From Sphaerolaimus hirsutus (taxonomy: Eukaryota; Nematoda; Chromadorea; Monhysterida; Sphaerolaimidae): a DNA stretch of 64,000 bases. The notes under the pieces were generated by a model. That model was not told where the DNA came from. It saw nothing but the letters and a program-made list of their open reading frames with translations, and searched no databases. The position numbers were made by a program, and so were the translations under genes. Position 1 is the first letter of the stretch, and each line of letters starts with the position of its first letter. Shown piece by piece: positions 57,296 to 64,000 of this stretch. The DNA lies in contig OZ038459.1 of NCBI GenBank assembly GCA_964036195.1, positions 20,457,206-20,521,205 of the forward strand. Reading direction: 5' to 3'.

Positions 57296-57703
57296 TTAAT
57301 ATTCCATGAAAACAATTAGAAAATCTTGTCGACGATCAATTTTCACACGCACGGACTGCGACATGTCGGTCGAGCAGGTAACTTGAATGTTGATTCCAAA
57401 CTGCCCATCCAACAGTGGCACGATGCTGTGAAATAACACAGATTAGTAGTCTGATTAATTAGTTTCCAAAATCAAAAAAGAAAAAACTTTTTCTCACATC
57501 GAGCCCTGAGCGGGAACCAAAATTTCGAAGTTTCGAGCACAAAAAGCCGGCACGGCAGAAAGCTGATGCCATAATTCAAATGAAGACGAGCCATATTTGC
57601 ACCCCCAGGGCATGTGACTGCCACAGCCGTCCACCAAAAAATGCAGAGAAGGCATGACTTTTGAATAATCAAAAAACGGTGCAAAAACACTTTTTCTGAA
57701 CAT
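57296..57703 (-). CDS. Candidate two-exon antisense gene inside the retroelement
   Basis: On the minus strand, exon 57498-57703 (ATG at 57703) ends AT|GTGAGA. After a 72-bp intron the acceptor TTATTTCACAG leads to exon 57296-57425, which ends in TAA. The frame is kept (phase 2), giving 111 residues. The protein has ordinary composition (SLHFLVDGCGSHMPWGCKYG; IVPLLDGQFGINIQVTCSTD; VRVKIDRRQDFLIVFMEY) with no membrane span or motif that I can name. An intron on the strand opposite to the genomic RNA would not be removed during retrotransposition, so it can persist in a retroelement. It may be a captured host gene or an antisense accessory gene. The alternative is chance, but donor, acceptor and frame all agree. 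Confidence 0.5.
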
Positions 57704-57746
57704 GTTGTTTTTAGCCCGGAGGTAAAAAATTAATGGCTGGTGGGAT
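57704..57746 (+). other. Polypurine tract region before the 3' LTR
   Basis: The sequence GGCTGGTGGGAT directly precedes the LTR start at 57747. It is purine-biased but interrupted, so it is a weak polypurine tract. GGAGGTAAAAAA at 57717-57728 is a more purine-pure alternative slightly upstream. Confidence 0.4.
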
Positions 57747-59423
57747 TGTAGGTAGAAATATGGCTAACTAATCATGCGTAGAAACGTAACGACAATTTTG
57801 CGCAGACACTCCGACGACTCGAGAACGACCATGTATGACCGAATGACGACCCGCGGTGCACAGGGAAGTCACAGTGAACGTGCGGTTCGCTGTGCACTGC
57901 AAATCCGCCAACGAAGCCGCAGCCCCAGGACGGTACGCCCGAATGGACACTACTGCGGCCATGAATTTATTAATTAATTTCTTTTCCGTTAATTACGTAA
58001 TTATTTCCCGTGTGATGATAATTTTTCATTTCATGTTTCATTAAGTAAGCTAATTAAGTTACCCGCATTGTTAGTTAATTAAGTGACTACTTCCGTTTTT
58101 CTTTTAAATGCATTTACTAATATGTACTTTCGAATGTTATAAGTTTTAGGTTTTATCAAGGTTACATTTTTTGGTCAAAAGGGTGCAGTGTCTGAGAATG
58201 GGTTAGAAAGGCTTTAATGTTTCTAGTTAAGCTAACAGGTGTTGACTCGGTTAAATGCTTAGACGCCCCGATAGATAACATTCAGAAAATTCCCCGACCA
58301 AGTGCTTTTTACTTAGGACTAGGTAATGGGTGGAAAAGTGGCAAACGGCAATTATTGTCGGCATGCGACTGCAAGACACATGCAGAGCACAGTTTACAGT
58401 GAAGAGCACAGTAGTGCCAATTAATTATTCCCATCACCCAGGGTGATTGGTGAACTCACAAGTGCTAGTGTTTTGTGGCGCGTGTTCGGTCCCAAAGTTC
58501 CAGCCCTTACCCGGCAATGCAATAACCTTGAACAACCCCCGCAAATGAGCGTTCTTTCTGTGGCCTTGGTCGGGCGCGCTATAAAATATTTTCACCTAAA
58601 GGGGCGCAGGTTGATAACACGTGTCACACCACCTGCTCTCGACTGTACCGTAACCTCTGAATAGAAACCCAGTTCTCGACACTCACCTACGAGATAAATT
58701 GTGTTTTAATTACGTCAATGGTAATTACAGTTACTTTACGCTCGGTTTAATTCATATTTGTACCCGTTTTTATTTAATCAGATCTTTTTCCCGCATTTAA
58801 TTAATTTACTTGTGCCTTGTACGCTATGTTTACGGTTTTCCAGTGATCATTGAATTCGCCTTATTATTTCGCTTATTATGGTTAATTGTTGTGTCTTTGA
58901 TTTAGTATTCATTTCGTTTATGGTAGATTTTGGTGATTATAAAACGCGCTGATTTTACATTTTTTCACCCACTAGAGGCTATACGACTCACTTGAGCTAT
59001 TGTGAAATTGACTCTGACTATATTGCTAAATAAAGTTCCCGTGAAAACCAACTTGGTCCCCCTGAAGCATACTAACTGCTTAAATTTTAATTTGAATTTT
59101 ATTAATTTCGGCTTTACTTTAATTACGGCTTATTAACAATTAATCGAAGTAAACCGCCGGCAGCAGTTACGAAAAAGGATTGGTAAGTTGCCGTGTCCGT
59201 CCTCAGGAACTGTCAGGACCCCAAGGGGTACTGGCGCCGTTCCTGATTTGCGTGTAAAATCCCCGTACCATAAAAACAATTATTTATTTAATTACGCACA
59301 CAATTAGAAGCGCAAAGGGACCGGAATTTACAATTCTCTGCCGCGGCAAAATTCGACGAGCGGCGTATTTTTGTGGTAAAAACGGAAACTAGTAAAATTA
59401 GTAAAAACGTAAAATATCTGACA
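57747..59423 (+). repeat. 3' LTR
   Basis: 1,677 bp, offset exactly 15,830 bp from the 5' LTR with no indel seen. I find three substitutions: 42005 C vs 57835 T, 42949 T vs 58779 C, and 43470 G vs 59300 A. That is about 99.8 percent identity by eye. Confidence 0.92.
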
Positions 59424-59479
59424 GCGCCATGGCGCCATTGGCGCCTGGCGCCCTTTTTTCTGGCGCTTTTCCATCACTA
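59424..59479. mobile_element. GGCGCC-family MITE, right portion
   Basis: 56 bp of GGCGCC palindrome ending GGCGCTTTTCCATCACTA, followed by the target copy GTTGTGAC (59480-59487). It is the missing right end of the MITE at 41038-41916. Confidence 0.9.
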
Positions 59480-61082
59480 GTTGTGACCTTGATTTGAGAA
59501 CATCTGCATGACAAACAGCTCTGTCAAATATATTCTAATTACACATTGATTGCAATTGGTTAAAAATAATACATAAATTCTAAACATGTAAAGACCCATA
59601 AATACCATACCTGACAAATTTCGTCTGTAGGTTTTGACAATTAGAGTTATGTATTCTTCAAGTGTTGTCTCATATTCAGATTGTTGCTGAGCAAAGAAAT
59701 TTTGCCTGGATATAGCATTGTTAAGCATTGTTGCACTAATGTACTCTTCCATTTCTGTTGTTGGTTCAGCCCAAATTTCCTTATCCTCAGTGAAAATTAC
59801 CAGTGCAATTGCTGCATAGGACAAAATTGAGTGTACATTTTCATATTTAAAATCCAAAACAATGATATAGTTGAACCTTTGTTGCAAGTTGTCGATTGAG
59901 ATCCAAGTTTTGCTAGGTATTCCTGAGCAAATGTTTTGACTTCCAATCTTGTAGCTTTAATTCCAATACTGTCCAATTTTTTGCCCAGGATTGCATACAA
60001 CCGGACACCTTCCCTATCGCAGCCAGTAGCTGGGAGTGGCAATAAAAAATTCAAACAAAAAAACTTTAAAGAAATAAGGAAAGTAAGGACACATAATAAA
60101 CTTTTTGCCCATGTAATTGCCTTGACCATGCTTTTCAGCCTCCTTTCAAGGGAGACCTTGTCAGAATTTCTGGTCAGCACATTGTCAGGATCACACAACA
60201 TTGAGAAGCCACCACATGCAGTTGCCTGTGTTTTGACATTTGGATATGTTGTCACTGACCAGCCTGATTTCATTTCTGGATTGTGGATACTGTTTTGTTG
60301 ACATGTGCAATCTACTTTTACAGTTTAAATAAAAATACCAGTTAAGTATTTTACATATTTATCTTTTATTTCTTTCATATAGCCTAGCAGGGCATCCTTG
60401 TATTTTCCAGCCCTCACATGATTCAATTGAACTGATGACTTTGCTATACTGTTCAACTCATTCTTGCTCAGATACTTTTCCAGTTCATTGTTTGGCTCAA
60501 TCCATATCTTTTTATCATTGATTGACAGAATTATTACTATGGCTGAAATGTGTAGTTTCATCCAATATATATAAACACAGTTACTTTTTGAGAAATAACG
60601 CTTTTGAGAAAAACTTAACCTTTATAACAAGGGTCACCATTTGTGGTCCATTGGGAAACCAATGAATCTGCAAATGCCCTTATTTCTGCATCACTGACCT
60701 TGGCACCAGAACTGGCCAGTTTTTTACTCAGGGCAACGAAAATGCTGATTCCATTTTTGGGGCATTGGGCAGTTGCTGTAGAGTGTTGAAATTTACAAAA
60801 TGTTGAAATTTACACATAAAATTACAAGACTGACAAACCCACTTGTTTCTCTGTTTCAGCTAGGATATCAGCAGCATTTTGATCAAGTTCTGAAGTTTCG
60901 TCAGCTCTGAGCACTTGATTAGGGTCACATATGAAACCATTTGAAGTGGGTGAAATTTTGCATCCAGTTTTGTTGCTTTTCGGGTTGGGATAATTCTCTG
61001 AACTCCATGGTGTTTGGGATTGGCAATTTGTTAGTGATGTAAAAATTAGAAATAAAATTGACACAGTTGGGCTAGAGACCAT
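59480..61082 (-). pseudogene. Gene B, 5' part: signal peptide and two MOLO1/TPM-like domains
   Basis: Minus-strand exons 60839-61082, 60620-60775, 60339-60542, 60102-60275, 59877-60029, 59611-59811, and the first part of exon 7 at 59488-59520. Lengths 244, 156, 204, 174, 153 and 201 bp are identical to gene A exons 1-6, with the same phase-1 borders. Exon 1 shares NYPNPKSNKTGCKISPTSNG with gene A. Introns are compact (63-90 bp). Exon 7 stops at the hAT target site; its remaining 46 bp, counting the left duplication, lie at 40992-41037. With one target copy the exon sums to 79 bp as in gene A. Transcripts from here would read into the MITE and the antisense side of the retroelement. The domains themselves are intact, so a truncated secreted product is conceivable. 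Confidence 0.75.
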
Positions 61083-61204
61083 TTTTTTCACCTGCATGGA
61101 CAATGAATGTATTATTGAGAGAAATGAGTGTGTCTTTATAGTCTATGGTTTGCAACATGGTCAAAACAAATGCTGTAGGTTTTCAGCAATTTTTGTTTAA
61201 AAAT

Positions 61205-62623
61205 TACCGTATTACCTAGAAATACCCACATGGGGGTTTATTATTTCGCTAGCAAAATTTTAGTGGGGTTAATTCGAGAGCAGGGTTGGTTTTATAAAAA
61301 TTCATTTTAGTAAAATTGTATAAAATTGTATAAAAATTTTGTTTGATTTTTATTTTATTCTTGTTTCATTTTATTTTATTTTATTTTATTCCCAAAAGTC
61401 ATTAATAAAATAAAATGACACATTTTACAAAAATTGTACAAAAATTTTACAAAAAATCAGAATCATGCATGCAAGGCCAGAAAAATGTTATAATTAGACC
61501 TATACATGAAAAACCTGTGACAAATGTTTCCCTTACTTTTCAAAAGTTGCATGCAGTATGTATTGTTAGCTAGCTGCAAGTGTAAAGTTACAATTATTGA
61601 TAAGAATGGTTTGCATTTTCAGTAGAAGGACTAGTGGAGTGTGCTGGGCACATTTATAAAATGCAATGCAATTTGTCAATTGTCATGACAAATGTAAAGT
61701 AAAGTGTCAATTGTCATGCAAAATGTCAAGTGTCATGTCAAATGTCATGCAAAGTGTAAATTGTGTATCCAAATCTTGTGGTTTTGTATCCATAGTATGT
61801 ATTGTATCCAAATCTTATGTTTTTGTATCCAAATGTTCACATAAGATTTGGATTCAACAACAACATAATTTGGATACAAAACATAAGACATAGATATCAA
61901 ACATAAGATTTGGACACAATTTGCTTGACAATTGATACTTTATTTTTTACATGTCATGACAATTTACACTTTACCTTACATTTGTCATGACAATTGACAC
62001 TTTGCATGACATTTTACATGACATTTGACACTTTACACTTGGGACTGCTCCCATATCCATGAATAAACAGGTAGAAACTCAAGCAATGAGATAAAATTTT
62101 ACAAAAAAAAAGAATTTTTATACAATTTTACAAAAATACAAATTTTTATACAATTTTACAAAATTTTTACAAAAATTCGAATTTTTATACAATTTTTATT
62201 TTTATTCCTCAATTTTCCATTTTATTCAATTTTATTTATTCTTGAATATTCCATTTTATTGTTATTTTATTTTTATTTTTTTCTGAGATTTTGCCAACCC
62301 TGTTCGAGAGGGGTTTACTATTTCGTCGGAAATTTCCGTAAGGGTCATAGTAAATAATAGGCGTTTGCGTACCCAAAACAGGTAATAAATGTGTCAAAAC
62401 AGGATATTTTGGAGACATAAAAACGTAGATAGCTACACAAACTAGTCTATGTGTAGCTGCAATACAAATTAGCAATAATAAATACATCATGTACATTGCA
62501 TACATGATGTACATCATTCCGGAGGGGGGTATTTCAAGGGGAGGTATTTCTTCCCCAGCCCATTTTGAGGGGGGTTAATTCGAGGGGGGTATTCAAATGG
62601 GGATAATTCGAGGTATCACGGTA
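61205..62623. repeat. R3-family MITE split by a CAGGGTTGG element
   Basis: Left end TACCGTATTACCTAGAAATA (61205) and right end TAATTCGAGGTATCACGGTA (62623) belong to one R3 copy similar to 32324-32730. It is interrupted at TTCGAGAG by the element at 61281-62302. Without it the copy is about 390 bp. Confidence 0.75.
61281..62302. mobile_element. CAGGGTTGG-family hAT-type element, copy 2
   Basis: The 1,022-bp element has ends CAGGGTTGGTTTTATAAAAA and GAGATTTTGCCAACCCTG. Perfect 8-bp duplications TTCGAGAG lie at 61273-61280 and 62303-62310. It is inverted relative to copy 1 (37605-38641) and nearly identical over long stretches, for example TCTAC...CAGGTAGAAACTCAAGCAA and the TCCAAATCTTATG foldback. 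Confidence 0.9.
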
Positions 62624-63379
62624 GGTCAATTTCGTGGCACAGCTGCACGTAAATATAAGTTCGATGGCAGTCAAATCACTGTTTTTAATTTACACTGTAA
62701 ATACATATCAAAGCTGAAATTGGCTAAATGTAACGAGTGATCTGATGCCAAGTGCTCATTTTTTCATTTCATTTCAACAACAATACCATGGGTGGCTACA
62801 CGAGTCATGGATATAAATGGTGTATCAAAAGAAAAAGGCGATTATAACATACGACAGGTACATCCTGCGGGGAGATAGGTAGGTGGACTGGTGAACTAAT
62901 AAACGATCAAAAGTTACAAAAGAATAACCAAATATAGTGTGTTGCATAGTAGTAATAACCGTAACTAACAATACCAAGGCCTTGGATTTAATATAAGAGG
63001 TTATAATAGCGAGCCGGAATAACAGTACAAGAGTTGATTGCAAAATTGGCAAGTGAGGTAAGACTGGTGGATATTGATAATAGAAAACTGGTTTTATGAT
63101 TGAGATATATATATTTCTCCCACAGGTTTTCTAAGATTGCATCAGATAGAGACATATTTTCTGTTCAACTGTGCATTTTTGCGGGAATGATCAAATACCG
63201 TTTCTTGTGCTAACTGTGGTCACTTTTTTTATGTGCCTCGTGTTAGCGCAATTCCGGTATGTCTGGAGTCATGCAACACTATTATTCCAAATGCTTGCAT
63301 GCTTTCCACTTCCTCAATATGCAGTCAATATATTCACATATGTAAAACTAACATGTTTATGTGGATACTCACTGATGCA
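62624..63379. other. No recognisable gene
   Basis: AT-rich sequence upstream of gene B's duplicated block. Short frames at 63171-63454 overlap each other and show no motif. Confidence 0.35.
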
Positions 63380-63999
63380 TTAACTGTGTGTCAATTTGTC
63401 ACTTTGGGTCACAAGAATTTTATAAAGGGCAGACAAGTGTGTGGAAAATATTGAGCGAGATTTGGAACATCCCAATTCCTGGATTGTCCTACACCGATCT
63501 ATAGGTGCTGCATTCACTTCGTTCATGCAGCACATATTTCCACAACATTCTATAGTCAATGCTTTAAATAGCAAACTTCTCCATAGAGTAAGAATTGTAT
63601 GCGCACAGGCATACAAGTAGTGTGACATTGTCAGCCAAAACATTGTATTATACTCTAAGCAATATACACAATTAGTCCAAGTTCTCTCTCGATTCGTGTT
63701 TTGCTTATATTGAATATGGTTTTGAAACAAGCCATGTCTAAAGAATACCCACGCAAGTTGAGTGGATAATGTTTCATAGACATTTAACGGTGCTGGTGAT
63801 CCGACAAGATATCGTTTGAATCTTGATCTTGAAGTTTTCAGTGATCCAAGAGATATGTCCTTCCAGGCATTTTGTTTCGTAATTATTCAAAGACTATATT
63901 TGCCTGTAGATTCATCAACACCATTTTCTTTCTGTTTGGTCAGCGATCTACCTAAAGGACTGTGTCTACGGACACTCTTATTTCGTAACCTAGTCCATT
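63380..63999 (-). other. Minus-strand reading frame with one internal stop, unrecognised
   Basis: Reading from the right edge, one frame is open from about 63999 to 63380 apart from a TGA near 63885. Segments such as WKDISLGSLKTSRSRFKRYL and LCFQ-type Cys/Trp-rich text look protein-like. It could be a decayed transposon protein or part of a gene continuing outside the window. A plus-strand frame (about 63790 to the window end) is also open, so the strand is uncertain. Confidence 0.25.
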
Positions 64000-64000
64000 C

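Larger units (their letters stand above)
41917..59423 (+). mobile_element. 17.5-kb Ty3/Gypsy-type LTR retroelement with env-like and helicase regions
   Basis: Order: 5' LTR, primer-binding-site candidate, ORF1, in-frame TGA, Gag (CCHC) - envelope-like - protease ORF, RT/RNase H/integrase in two frames, helicase ORF, antisense two-exon gene, 3' LTR. Pol order with integrase last, a D-59-D-35-E integrase core and a GPY/F-like segment (FIGPYECID) place it with Ty3/Gypsy (Metaviridae). The target duplication is GCGC (41913-41916 and 59424-59427). It lies in sense orientation on the plus strand, opposite to gene B. The near-identical LTRs imply a recent insertion. I know of no described family with this gene order; that is from memory and needs a database search. 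Confidence 0.9.

Overview
The window is metazoan-type nuclear DNA. Its genes have short exons with GT-AG introns, and the proteins they encode are animal proteins. Much of the rest is transposon-derived. I recognise four host loci. (1) The last two exons of an SPAK/OSR1-type kinase (+, 17503-18369). (2) A complete three-exon EMC6 gene (+, 22132-25533). (3) A secreted/membrane gene on the minus strand with two MOLO1/TPM-like domains (gene A, 27132-34659). (4) A tandem paralogue of that gene (gene B), now split into 59480-61082 and 39811-41037. I cannot name the species; a marine or aquatic invertebrate would fit, but that is a guess.

The centre of the window (41917-59423, 17,507 bp) is one LTR retroelement. 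It has two 1,677-bp LTRs that I could tell apart at only three positions, a 4-bp target duplication (GCGC), a primer-binding-site candidate, and Ty3/Gypsy-type pol order (PR, RT, RNase H, integrase). Its coding content is unusual. An envelope-like membrane glycoprotein region lies between Gag and protease in the same reading frame. A 1,323-codon ORF with superfamily-1 (Upf1-like) helicase motifs follows integrase. A small two-exon gene appears to run antisense between the helicase and the 3' LTR. One in-frame TGA and two homopolymer frame changes interrupt the Gag-to-Pol reading.

The retroelement sits inside a 931-bp hAT-type MITE, and that MITE sits inside coding exon 7 of gene B. Removing one copy of each target duplication returns the MITE to 931 bp, the same length as a sister copy at 24455-25385. 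It also returns exon 7 to 79 bp, the same as in gene A. The order of events is therefore readable: gene duplication, MITE insertion, retroelement insertion.

Most of the remaining DNA is MITEs in several families, many with clear 8-bp target duplications. They include R1 (CAGGGGTTT ends), R2 (TAGTTGACATCGACACC arms), R3 (TACCGTATTTCCTCGAAATA ends, TA-flanked), R4 (CAGGGACGTATCCAG ends), R5 (CACACACTAGTTT ends), a GGCGCC-rich family (TAGTGATGGAA ends), a CAGGGTTGG family and a (GGGATC)n family. They often nest. Their long runs of G and C explain most of the poly-G/poly-C tracts. I see no rRNA, tRNA or CRISPR.
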